A model generated the notes under the pieces. The model was not told the origin of the DNA. It ran no database searches and saw nothing but the letters and a program-made list of their open reading frames with translations. A DNA stretch of 64,000 nucleotides from Littorina saxatilis (lineage: Eukaryota > Mollusca > Gastropoda > Littorinimorpha > Littorinidae), in the NCBI RefSeq assembly GCF_037325665.1, contig NC_090248.1, positions 13,742,252 through 13,806,251 on the forward strand, read 5' to 3'. Below are positions 48,501 to 62,100 of the stretch, one piece after another. Each line of letters starts with the position of its first letter. Position 1 is the first letter of the stretch. The position numbers and the translations under genes are program-made.

Positions 48501-51500
48501 TTGCAGCTTATTACAAACAAAAAACATGGACAGTTGTATCAAATATTAAATCAGTGTTTGTGTATTTATTAGGTTGGAGCAAGGGGAGAACCAGTCCTCC
48601 TGTGGTGGCAGCGAGGAGAAAGATTGACCTGATGGAAAAGTTTGCTAAACCGGAACTACCCTCTTCCACAGCAGAAACATCAGCTTTGCCATCTTCTGAC
48701 CAACCATAAGAAGATACAGATACTTTGCCATCTTCTGACCCATCACAAGCAGATATGGATACTGGTACTGTGCAACGTCACTCCGCTGATATGTGTTGGG
48801 CTTTTGTCAACATTGATCAGCTCAATCTATTGCTGAAAGGTCTATATCCTGTACTGAATGCTTGTCTGATAGCAGTCTGATTATGAAAGAAGGTGATGCA
48901 TCAGCCCAAGGATTTGCACAGGCCCTGCATCTGGAGTGCATATGAGTGTCCATTCAAGTCTGCAGTTGTTTACTCTTCTCCCGGTGTTTGCAACGCTTCG
49001 GGTGGTAAAGTTGCATTTAAAATAATCCGCGTATGACCATGTTGGTACATGGAAAGGGACATTCAGCTTTACAGAAATTTGCTGCAGTGTTAGGATTGAG
49101 CACAGAAATACTGTAATTAAAATGTTGCAACTTTTGAATGGCTTGATAGCTTTGTTCCATTTGTGTATATATAATTATGTAATGCTGTTGATGATTTGTG
49201 AAGCATCATTTCTATGCAATGGAATAAGAAATCAGTGCATCCGTTGGGTTTTTATGAGTCTGACAGTTTGGTTCTGATAAATATTTTCATATCAGCACAA
49301 ACACAGATAATTGACTTTTTTAATGTTTTCATGATTTTTTTTTAAATTAAAAAAATCTGATAATTTGATTATCAAATCATTTCCCCTTCATAGTTAAAGT
49401 GTTATTCTGGTTAAAAAAACCCACCCCATTAATTCAAGCTCTACTGTGGTACTAGTTTACCGGGGTACTAGTGAGACTCTTTTACATGCTGTTTTCTCTA
49501 CATGTAATTTGAGACAAAATGTGGTAATTAAAATGTTGTAACTTTTGAATGGCTAGATGGATTTGTTCCAATTTTGTATATGTTGTTTATGATTTGTGAA
49601 GCACCATTTCTGTGCATGGAATAAGAATACAGTGGATTCCTTGTGTTTTTATGAGTCCGACAGTTTCGTTTTGATTCATATCTGCACTAACATAGATGAG
49701 TTTTCAAATGATTTTTAAAAAAAAGTCTGGATAATTTGATCGTCAAATCATTTCCCCATCATAGTAAAGTGGTCATTCTGATAAAAACATATGAATTCAG
49801 GGTGCACTGTGCTACTTGTTTTTGTATGTACTGGTTCAAATCTTTAAAATGCTGTTTTCTCTGAATGTAATTTTCAGACAAAACGCTACAATTAAAATGT
49901 TGCAACTTTTGAAAGGCTTGATGGATTTGTTCAGTTTTTGTATATGTTGTTTATGAGTTGTACAGCATCAGTTCTGTGCATGGAATAAGAGTTCAGTGCA
50001 TTGGTTGGGTTTTTATGAGTCTGACAGTTAGGATCTCATGTATTTTTCTTATCAGAACTGAACCGGTAACTGAAAATGCTAAATTAAAATAATATATTGC
50101 TTAGAAATGCTTTTCGATGCACAGAATTATTAAACACACACATATTGCTGCAAAGAAGAAAAATTGGATCAAAACATGCACTGGTTCACAAACTGCAACA
50201 TTTTTAAAAAAGCACATTTTATAACGTTTTTTTCACATTTTGGTGAATAAAACCCCCAAAAATTGCTTTTCACTCAAAATTTAAAATGGTTTCCCTTAAT
50301 TAGGTTATTCTGCTTGCAAAAATCAAACAAGCAGCAAGCTGTTTCCAAAATAAAATAAAAAAAGTGCCCGCCTACCCTGTCTCCCCTTAAGAAGACATGA
50401 AGAAAGCTCTAGCAGCAATGAAAGATAGTCGGCTTGGGTTAACTTCCTATGCAAATGAGTTCGGCTAATTTGAACTTTGCCCTGTTCAATTTACCCGACT
50501 AGTGGACAAATTTAAACTTTTCCTCACATTTCAAGAAACAAGTTCGTGTGTTGACAAAACACATAAGATCCTTTACTTCACTTGCATGTGTGTAGGTCTA
50601 ACCCCAATCTTGAGATATAACCCCACCGTCTTTGCTTACCGACTTCTATGGGCCAGCCACAGCGTCTAGTTCTTAGGGTGTCCACATTACCCCCCTTTAG
50701 CCTACTTAGCAATGGCTTTTGCTTGGCGCGCAGACAGTCGGGCTAGCATCATACCACTAACAAACCTTCTATTCACACAGTACCCGAAATGATTAATTCT
50801 CTGACAAAGGGGAATAGCATTATTTCTTGGGCAGAACATCCATGCACGGTTTGACGAGTTGTTCAGATCAAACCATGACCTGACGTGGAAGACAATAGTA
50901 TCTTCAAGACTGTCTAAGACTTTCTTTGTGAAAACATACATACATACATATTTACATATATACATATCCACACTCACGCACTCGCGGACCGGCACAGTTG
51001 GCCTAGTGGTAAGGCGTCCGCCTCGTGATCGGGAGGTCGTGGTTTCGACTTTAAAATTGGCAATCTAGTGGCTGCTCCGCCTGGCGTCTGGCATTATGGG
51101 GTTAGTGCTAGGACTGGTTGGTCCGGTGTCAGAATAATGTGACTGGGTGAGACATGAAGCCTGTGCTGCGACTTCTGTCTTGTGTGTGGCGCACGTTATA
51201 TGTCAAAGCAGCACCGCCCTGATATGGCTCTTCGTGGTCGGCTGGGCGTTAAGCAAACAAACAAACAAACGCACTTGCAAACACAAAGACTCACAACACC
51301 ACGATTGTGTCTTCTGCCTCTCTCTCCCGCCTCTCTCTCTCTTTATGTCCTCCTGCGTGTGTGTGTGTGTGTGGGTGTGTGTGTACATGTGGTAGCCCCT
51401 TTACACTCTATTGTTAGAAGCAATGACGTGTTTGCCCCGTGTCACCGTCAGTACAAACGAAGTTGAGCCACACCTTCCACAATCGTTTGACAAGGCGAAA

Positions 51501-54194
51501 TGCCACAGCCTGTATTGGACATGGTGACAGACACACACACTGCATCACGTCAGCCCTGGTGCTTCTCGCGCACAGACATACAACGCATACATGTGACCCC
51601 CCCCCCCTCCCCCCCCCCTAATCCTCTTTCTCTCTCCCCAAAAGACACAATTATCTTTGCTTCCAAGTGTTTCTTTTAAGAGTCTTTCTTTTCTTCTTTA
51701 TTTGGTGTTTAACGTCGTTTTCAACCACGAAGGTTATATCGCGACGGACACGATAAAAAATTAAAAAAATGTTTGTTACATTCCGATAAAGTTGTGTTGA
51801 ATTGAATTGTAGGGGAAGGGCTCCTAATATGGACCGGCTCCTAATATGGACCACCTTCTGTTCTGACAAACTAACGGCGCTAGAGCGCTCAAAAAAGTTT
51901 TATTCGCTGTATTCACCCTCTCTGGATAACATGCACATGTCAAAACAATTGCAGAAACAGAAATCTCAAAACCGTTAGGCTATTTCTCATTTTTTCATTT
52001 TTGGTAGCGTTCACTCTAAATTTGCCGCATAAAACGGACTCGTTTCTGTCCACAGCCAAAGCTTTTATCACACAAAAATTGCTATATATGACAGCTAAAA
52101 CCGTATTTGTTACATTTTAGCAGTGTTGACCCCGAGTTTCTACTGCAAACAAAAATAATAGCAAAATCTCAAAGTATGTGCGAGTCCCCTAATATGGACC
52201 ACCCTCAACAAATCGAAGAAAATAAAAGCTAAAGGCTATTTTCATTAATTCATTAAGAAGCTTGCTGGAAATAACCTATAACTAGCCCTCAAGATTTAAA
52301 AAAATGAAACAAAAAGTCTTCTTTTCGTGGAAGTTGATAATTTCTCTTATTTTCACTCTGTTTTTGATAAGCTTCTTTAGTTTCCTGGTGTGCTTCAGAT
52401 AATGCTCTCATCAACCCGAAACAGATAAATCTAGAGCATATTTTAATTAGGCTGACTTGTACACTAAGTTGTATCATGTTATTTGAAATATAGGGGGCTT
52501 TTTACAGTGATTCGTGAATGACGCTTCACTGGTCCATATTAGGCGCCCAGGCTCCTAATATGGACCCTTTGTGATTTTTTTCTGTATTTGATTTTTGCTG
52601 AATGTCTATCAAAGCTTTTTTCATTCTAATAAGGCCTAACGATTAACCTAAGAGAGAAGGACTACCAAATAGAAAATGACAATTCTTTGCCAGAAAACAA
52701 GCTGGTTATCAGCATGAAACAACAAGTCGCGTAAGGCGAAAATACAACATTTAGTCAAGTAGCTGTCGAACTCACAGAATGAAACTGAACGCAATGCAAC
52801 GCAGCAAGACCGTATACTCGTAGCATCGTCAGTCCATCGCTCATGGCAAAGGCAGTGAAATTGACAAGAAGAGCGGGGTAGTAGTTGCGCTGAGAAGGAT
52901 AGCACGCTTTTCTGTACCTCTCTTCGTTTTAACTTTCTGAGCGTGTTTTCAATCCAAACATATCATATCTATATGTTTTTGGAATCAGGAACCGACAAGG
53001 AATAAGATGAAAGTGTTTTTAAATTGATTTCGAAAATTTAATTTTGATAATAATTTTTATATATTTAATTTTCAGAGCTTGTTTTTAATCCAAATATAAC
53101 ATATTTATATGTTTTTGGAATCAGCAAATGATGGAGAATAAGATGAACGTAAATTTGGATAGTTTTATACACAATTTTTTTTTTTACAATTTTCAGATTT
53201 TTAATGACCAAAGTCATTAATTAAATTTTAAGCCACCAAGCTGAAATGCAATACCGAAGTCCGGGCTTCGTCGAACATTACTTGACCAAAATTTCAACCA
53301 ATTTGGTTAAAAAATGAGGGCGTGACAGTGCCGCCTCAACTTTCACGAAAAGCCGGATATGACGTCATCAAAGACATTTATCCAAAAAATGAAAAAAACG
53401 TATGGGGATATCATACCCAGAAACTCTCATGTCAAATTTCATAAAGATCGGTCCAGTAGTTTGGTCTGAATCGCTCTACACGCACGCACGCACACACACA
53501 CACACACACCACGACCCTCGTCTCGATTCCCCCCTCTATGTTAAAACATTTAGTCATAACTTGACTAAATGTAAAAAGTGGTCCATATTAGGAGCCCTTC
53601 CCCTATTTGGTCACTGCAGTGCAGTCAAGCCACAAAAATGGATTCGCAAATTCACTCACTTTGAGCGGCGACATGCATGTGAAGTACGCTAATTCAAGCC
53701 ATACATGTATCCTGCATTTTTTAGCTCTTTGTTTTTACAAATTTCACATATTAACATCTATCATCGGAAAATGAGAACAAAAGTTCACTGTTCAAATCTG
53801 CATTCAACACTATTTTAAACTGCTTGCCTTCGAAAAACGTGGACTAAAAAAGAATACACATACGCTGTGACACACAAAAACACCCCACATGAGAACACTT
53901 ATTATAAGCCTGTAAATCACAAAAGATCCTTATCATGATATACTCGTTTTTTGTCTGTCAAGAATGGGGTCAAGATTTGATGGCCTATGTTGCTTGTGAC
54001 TTATCAGCACAAATATATTTGACGATGCAGTGTTTGCAATACTATTGTAGAGGCTATGCTTTGAGAGTTTATATAAAACCAAAACATCACTGACATGTAT
54101 TTGGTATTTTGTGGGTGAAGACTCAGTTTATGAGATCATCTACTCTGATCTGCAATGATGAATTAACTGAATTAAAAGAGAGAGAGAGAGAGAC

Positions 54195-54225
<31 letters not shown>

Positions 54226-55953
54226 GACAGAGACAGACACAGAGAGAGACAGAGAGACAGAGACAGAGAGGTTAAAAGTGACTAGTGGAATTTTTTTTAA
54301 CTTTTCCTCAAATTTCAAGGAACAAGTTCGTGCAGGTTATAACCTGCGAAATAACTAAGCATGGTACGCGATATTATTATGAGATTTCTTGAGAGTACGT
54401 GAAGAGTACAGACAATACACACAGAAAGACGGTCCGACAGAGAAACAGACGAGCGGGCAGACAAACGGACAGACAGACAAACAGACAGACAGATACAGTA
54501 ATACGGACCGTCCGACTTGTTTGCGAGGCGTATCTTCAAGGTGACCCCCTTGTCCTTGTGGGCAAGGTCCCCGGCGGTGTTGCGAGATGCCGGGCCTGGT
54601 GATCTGCCCATGCTCCCTGTGAGGACAATGCACCACCACTCAACAACGCCATCAACACAGTCCATTGTCTCTGCCAAACTCAAGGGTCGCTGTAACTTGC
54701 TCCCTGTGAGGACAATGCACCACCTCTCAACAACGCCATCAACACAGTCCATTGTCTCTGCCAAACTCAAGGGTCGCTGTAACTTGCTCCCTGTGAGGAC
54801 AATGCACCACCTCTCAACAACGCAATCAACACAGTCCATTGTCTCTGCCAAACTCAAGGGTCGCTGTAACTTGCTCCCTGTGAGGACAATGCACCACCTC
54901 TCAACAACGCAATCAACACAGTCCATTGTCTCTGCCAAACTCAAGGGTCGCTGTAACTTGCTCCCTGTGAGGACAATGCACCACCTCTCAACAACGCCAT
55001 CAACACAGTCCATTGTCTCTGCCAAACTCAAGGGTCGCTGTAACTTGCTCCCTGTGAGGACAATGCACCACCACTCAACAACGCCATCAACACAGTCCAT
55101 TGTCTCTGCCAAACTCAAGGGTCGCTGTAACTTGCTCCCTGTGAGGACAATGTACCACCACTCAACAACGCCATCAACACAGTCCATTGTCTCTGTCAAA
55201 TTCAAGGGTCGCTGTAACTTGCTCCCTGTGAGGACAATGTACCACCACTCTCAACAACGCCATCAACACATTCTCTGCCAAATTCAAGGGTCGCTCTAAC
55301 TTGCTCCCTGTGAGGACAATGTACCACCGCTCTCAACAACGCCATCAACACATTCTCTGACAAACTCAAGGGTCGCTCTAACTGAGTCTGACTTGGCATT
55401 TTCATCCAGACCTTTCGAGCCGTGCGAAGTATGTCTCTCCCACGCGGACATCGATCTCGGCAAGTAGGGCTCAGAAAGTCTCATCAGTGGTGTTTAACAT
55501 GTTTGGTACTTTTGAAAATTGATAGTTACAGGGATAAACGTTAGAATGGCAGAGGTCATACCATCTGACCTACTCCACATAAAACAATCTGGGTCACTCT
55601 CAAACTCAACGGGCCTGCCAACGCCGATTTGGACAGGCACGTCTCAAGTTCAGCTGGTCGTTTGACAGACTCAACGTGAACGATCGGTCATTTGAAAGCA
55701 TCAATAACCGATGGCCGACGCCAGACTTATAAACCTGCTTCACTTTCTGCAGCCATTTTACCTTGGTCATGTACTACTCAATGCTGACAAAACTAATTTT
55801 GCCGCTGCTATATTGTGTTGGTGTCGTTATCACCATCGCTGACGATAGACTGAGGACCGCAGGGAATGCGGCCATACATCTGAACAACATATCGAAAACC
55901 ATCACCATCATTCAAATTACTGATACGGCTACATGTATCATGATTGCCGTTGA

Positions 55954-56052
<99 letters not shown>

Positions 56053-56081
56053 ACACACACACACACACAACCACACACAGA

Positions 56082-56118
<37 letters not shown>

Positions 56119-59100
56119 ACGCACGTAGATACACATTCTCTCTCTTTCTTTCTCTCTCTCTCTCCCCCTCCCCCCTCTTTGACACGAACGCACAATAACG
56201 CACCCCTCCCCCTCCCCACCCTACACGCGCACGCCTCCCCAACTCACCTTCCGGACCCCAGGAGTATGATGGGTAGGAACATCGGGTTCTCGATTTGAAG
56301 GAGGGGCAAGGTTTGGGTTTGTCTGTGTCTCCTTTGATTGTGTAGGTGGCAGGGTCTGGCATCTTGACTGCAATCACAGAGAGGTTAACATTGCAACAGG
56401 CAAGGTTTGGGGTTGTCTGTATCTTCTTTGATGTTGTAGGTGGCAGGGTCTGGCATCTTGACTGCAATCACAGAGAGGTTAACATTGCAACAGGCAAGGT
56501 TTGGGGTTGTCTGTATCTTCTTTGATGTTGTAGGTGGCAGGGTCTGGCATCTTGACTGCAATCACAGAGAGGTTAACATTGCAACAGGCAAGGTTTGGGG
56601 TTGTCTGTATCTTCTTTGATGTTGTAGGTGGCAGGGTCTGGCATCTTGACTGCAATCACAGAGAGGTTAACATTGCAACAGGCAAGGTTTGGGGTTGTCT
56701 GTATCTTCTTTGATGTTGTAGGTGGCAGGGTCTGGCATCTTGACTGCAATCACAGAGAGGTTAACATTGCAACAGGCAAGGTTTGGGGTTGTCTGTATCT
56801 TCTTTGATGTTGTAGGTGGCAGGGTCTGGCATCTTGACTGCAATCACAGAGAGGTTAACATTGCAACAGGCAAGGTTTGGGGTTGTCTGTATCTTCTTTG
56901 ATGTTGTAGGTGGCAGGGTCTGGCATCTTGACTGCAATCACAGAGAGGTTAACATTGCAACAGGCAAGGTTTGGGTTTGTCTGTGTCTCCTTTGATTGTG
57001 TAGGTGGCAGGGTCTGGCATCTTGACTGCAATCACAGAGAGGTTAACATTGCAACAGGCAAGGTTTGGGGTTGTCTGTGTCTCCTTTGATTGTGTAGGTG
57101 GCAGGGTCTGGCATCTTGACTGCAATCACAGAGAGGTTAACATTGCAACAGGCAAGGTTTGGGTTTGTCTGTGTCTCCTTTGATTGTGTAGGTGGCAGGG
57201 TCTGGCATCTTGACTGCAATCACAGAGAGGTTAACATTGCAACAGGCAAGGTTTGGGGTTGTCTGTATCTTCTTTGATGTTGTAGGTGGCAGGGTCTGGC
57301 ATCTTGACTGCAATCACAGAGAGGTTAACATTGCAACAGGCAAGGTTTGGGGTTGTCTGTATCTTCTTTGATGTTGTAGGTGGCAGGGTCTGGCATCTTG
57401 ACTGCAATCACAGAGAGGTTAACATTGCAACAGGCAAGGTTTGGGGTTGTCTGTATCTTCTTTGATGTTGTAGGTGGCAGGGTCTGGCATCTTGACTGCA
57501 ATCACAGAGAGGTTAACATTGCAACAGGCAAGGTTTGGGGTTGTCTGTGTCTCCTTTGATTGTGTAGGTGGCAGGGTCTGGCATCTTGACTGCAATCACA
57601 GAGAGGTTAACATTGCAACAGGCAAGGTTTGGGTTTGTCTGTGTCTCCTTTGATTGTGTAGGTGGCAGGGTCTGGCATCTTGACTGCAATCACAGAGAGG
57701 TTAACATTGCAACAGGCAAGGTTTGGGGTTGTCTGTATCTTCTTTGATGTTGTAGGTGGCAGGGTCTGGCATCTTGACTGCAATCACAGAGAGGTAAACA
57801 TTGCAACAGGCAAGGTTTGGGGTTGTCTGTATCTTCTTTGATGTTGTAGGTGGCAGGGTCTGGCATCTTGACTGCAATCACAGAGAGGTTAACATTGCAA
57901 CAGGCAAGGTTTGGGTTTGTCTGTGTCTCCTTTGATTGTGTAGGTGGCAGGGTCTGGCATCTTGACTGCAATCACAAAGAGGTTAACATTGCAACAGGCA
58001 AGGTTTGGGGTTGTCTGTATCTTCTTTGATGTTGTAGGTGGCAGGGTCTGGCATCTTGACTGCAATCACAGAGAGGTTAACATTGCAACAGGCAAGGTTT
58101 GGGGTTGTCTGTGTCTCCTTTGATTGTGTAGGTGGCAGGGTCTGGCATCTTGACTGCAATCACAGAGAGGTTAACATTGCAACAGGCAAGGTTTGGGGTT
58201 GTCTGTATCTTCTTTGATGTTGTAGGTGGCAGGGTCTGGCATCTTGACTGCAATCACAGAGAGGTTAACATTGCAACAGGCAAGGTTTGGGGTTGTCTGT
58301 GTCTCCTTTGATTGTGTAGGTGGCAGGGTCTGGCATCTTGACTGCAATCACAGAGAGGTTAACATTGCAACAGGCAAGGTTTGGGGTTGTCTGTATCTTC
58401 TTTGATGTTGTAGGTGGCAGGGTCTGGCATCTTGACTGCAATCACAGAGAGGTTAACATTGCAACAGGCAAGGTTTGGGGTTGTCTGTGTCTCCTTTGAT
58501 TGTGTAGGTGGCAGGGTCTGGCATCTTGACTGCAATCACAGAGAGGTTAACATTGCAACAGGCAAGGTTTGGGGTTGTCTGTATCTTCTTTGATGTTGTA
58601 GGTGGCAGGGTCTGGCATCTTGACTGCAATCACAGAGAGGTTAACATTGCAACAGGCAAGGTTTGGGGTTGTCTGTGTCTCCTTTGATTGTGTAGGTGGC
58701 AGGGTCTGGCATCTTGACTGCAATCACAGAGAGGTTAACATTGCAACAGACAAGGTTTGGGGTTGTCTGTATCTTCTTTGATGTTGTAGGTGGCAGGGTC
58801 TGGCATCTTGACTGCAATCACAGAGAGGTTAACATTGCAACAGGCAAGGTTTGGGGTTGTCTGTATCTTCTTTGATGTTGTAGGTGGCAGGGTCTGGCAT
58901 CTTGACTGCAATCACAGAGAGGTTAACATTGCAACAGGCAAGGTTTGGGGTTGTCTGTATCTTCTTTGATGTTGTAGGTGGCAGGGTCTGGCATCTTGAC
59001 TGCAATCACAGAGAGGTTAACATTGCAACAGGCAAGGTTTGGGGTTGTCTGTATCTTCTTTGATGTTGTAGGTGGCAGGGTCTGGCATCTTGACTGCAAT

Positions 59101-62100
59101 CACAGAGAGGTTAACATTGCAACAGGCAAGGTTTGGGTTTGTCTGTGTCTCCTTTGATTGTGTAGGTGGCAGGGTCTGGCATCTTGACTGCAATCACAGA
59201 GAGGTTAACATTGCAACAGGCAAGGTTTGGGGTTGTCTGTGTCTCCTTTGATGTTGTAGGTGGCAGGGTCTGGCATCTTGACTGCAATCACAGAGAGGTT
59301 AACATTGCAACAGGCAAGGTTTGGGGTTGTCTGTATCTTCTTTGATGTTGTAGGTGGCAGGGTCTGGCATCTTGACTGCAATCACAGAGAGGTTAACATT
59401 GCAACAGGCAAGGTTTGGGGTTGTCTGTGTCTCCTTTGATTGTGTAGGTGGCAGGGTCTGGCATCTTGACTGCAATCACAGAGAGGTTAACATTGCAACA
59501 GGCAAGGTTTGGGGTTGTCTGTATCTTCTTTGATGTTGTAGGTGGCAGGGTCTGGCATTTTGACTGCAATCACAGAGAGGTTAACATTGCAACAGGCAAG
59601 GTTTGGGGTTGTCTGTATCTTCTTTGATGTTGTAGGTGGCAGGGTCTGGCATCTTGACTGCAATCACAGAGAGGTTAACATTGCAACAGGCAAGGTTTGG
59701 GGTTGTCTGTGTCTAGTCTCCTTTGATGTTGTAGGTGGTAGGCTCTGAAATCTTGACTGCAATCATAGAGAGGTTAACATTGCAACAGGCAAGGTTTGGG
59801 GTTGTCTGTGTCTCCTTTGATGTTGTAGGTGGCCGGCTCTGGAATCTTGTCTGCAAACACAGAGAGGTTAACATTGCAAAAGGCACGGTTTAAGTTTCTA
59901 TGTGTCTCCCTTGAGGTTGTAGGTGGTAGGCCCTGGAATCTTGTCCGCAAACACAAAGAGGTTAACATTGCAACAGGCAAGGTTTGGGTATGTCTGTAGC
60001 TGTGTCTCCCTTGAGGTTGTAGGTGGTAGGCCCTGGAGTCGTGTCTGCAACCACATAGAGGTTAGCATTGAATCAGACGTCAGGGAGGGGTAAGGTTTGG
60101 TTTTGTCAACGTTTTCTTAAAGGCTAACATCGGCAGGTATGCGAGGGCGACAGCTATAGCTCTGTTTTTTTCGTGTCGTGGACGGATGTTCGGTAAGGAA
60201 AATACAGGGTGACCCCAAACACGTGCAACCCATACAAATGCTGATAATTTCTGCATCTGTTAAACGAACTGCTTCATATTTGGTGTATATTAACTTCAGC
60301 CCATGCATGATCATAGCATTACGTTTCAAATGTATAGGTCATGTGGTTTTATTTTTGTGCTCTTTCAAAAACAAATAACCCTCCTACTTTTCAGCCGATT
60401 CCTGAATTTGGATATTTGTATTGGACATTTGAGCGGTAAACACACTCGCGCTATTTGAACCCTCTGGATTGGCTGTAATTGATTTTTGTTTCAACCGGCA
60501 CGGTTGGCCTAGTGGTAAGGCGTCCGCCCCGTGATCGGGAGGTCGTGGGTTCGAACCCCGGCCGGGTCATACCTAAGACTTTAGAATTGGCAATCTAGTG
60601 GCTGCTCCGCCTGGCGTCTGGCATTATGAGGTTAGTGCTAGGACTGGTTGGTTTTGTGTCAGAATAATGTGACTGGGTGAGACATGAAGCCTGTGCTGCG
60701 ACTTCTGTCTTGTGTGTGGCGCACGTTATATGTCAAAGCAGCACCGCCCTGATATGGCCCTTCGTGGTCGGCTGGGCGTTAAGCAAACAAACAAACAAAA
60801 CATTTTGTTTCAGATCACCAATGATCTGGGGTGTTTTTGTATACTTGTACCTTGAGATATTTAGGTTTAAATCGGGTGAAAGTGGGTACTGCTCAATATC
60901 CAACCTCCTACTTTTCAGCCGATTCCTAAAGTTGGATATCTTTTTCAAAAGAGCGCACAAATCAGACCACTTGTCTTATAAATATGAAACTTGGTGATAT
61001 CATCATGCATTGGCTGACGTTTATGTACACTAAATACGAAGTAGTTTGTGGAACAGATGCAGAAGTAATTAGCATTTTTATGGGTTGCATTGTTTTCGGG
61101 GGTCACCCTGTATGAACTAAACAAACTTTTGTTTGTTTGTTTGCTTAACGCCCAGTCACATTATTCTGACACCGGACCAACCAGTCCTAGCACTAACCCC
61201 ATAATGCCAGACGCCAGGCGGAGCAGCCACTAGATTGCCAATTTTAAAGTCTTAGGTATGACCCGGCCGGGGTTCGAACCCACGACCTCCCGATCACGGG
61301 GCGGACGCCTTACCTCTAGGCCAACCGTGCCGGTCCTAAACAAACTGACTACAGTTTAACATTTCTGATCACATAACACTTCCCAGCGCCACCAAATGTC
61401 CGGATCATTCAATCGGCTTCCTGTAAATACAATCATTGAATACTCAAGTAATTCGGGTTCCTCGTTCTGTCTTAATTAAATTGTGACTTCCTATGACGAG
61501 AATTAGGCATGTGTGACTTTAGACAGAAGGACAAAGAAAAAACCCAATTTTTTTTTCGAATGCCATTGTAACATATCTGCAGCGTTGTCATATTTGCAAA
61601 GCCAAGAGAGACAAGTGAAGTGACTAAATCAAAGATGCTGTATCATTCTTTCACTACTATGAGAGGGACAGTTGAAAACATGATTCCGTTCATTAGGGTA
61701 AATATAAAGCGCACACACAGTGCCACGATCACAAGAAGAACTTTCCTGTAGATGTCAAGGGTATTCACGTATTTACATAAGTTGTTTCTGTCGTAATACT
61801 GTACCATACAAGGAATATGATTCCCATTGTATAGCTTACGCTATTGGACCAATGTGTCATACACAGCTTGAATAACAAAAATAAAATGCACCGAGCGCTA
61901 AAAAAACAAAACAACATAGGCATGTGTAGTTTGTGTGGAACGTTGCGAATGGCATACATGTTACTGACCCAGTACAGGAGAGGGTACGCGACAGGCCATG
62001 ATGATTTTCTCCTTGTGCTCGAACTTCCTCTCTATCATGTAGGCGCCTGGAGAAGGCACGCGAAATGGAACTGCAAAAAACAATGTTTAGACAGTTGAAT

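Larger units (their letters stand above)
46507..50390 (+). mobile_element. Degenerate TTAA-flanked DNA transposon (Kolobok-like)
   Basis: TTAA at 46507-46510 and 50387-50390 encloses inverted ends GGGCAGACCGGGTAGGC and, reversed, GGGGAGACAGGGTAGGC. TTAA targets suit Kolobok or piggyBac. The remnant protein motifs fit the Mutator-like/Kolobok type better than piggyBac. Inside are two spliced-looking exons and relic transposase sequence, then three diverged ~360-420 bp repeats (49110, 49529, 49888). It lies in the 16-kb SHIPPO intron. Confidence 0.6.

Noticed and set aside
50702-50995. 97-codon minus-strand gene
   Set aside because: The N-terminal third is encoded by simple repeat (CATACATA), and there is no domain or convincing splice site. 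Possibly part of an undescribed repeat.
54315-55299. Long open frames of 260-296 codons on both strands
   Set aside because: They arise because the 87-bp tandem unit is a multiple of three. Only 54509-54616 on the minus strand is supported as coding, by splice phase.
56305-60090. A CRISPR-like array
   Set aside because: Units are contiguous with no unique spacers, in an animal intron, and each contains part of a host exon.
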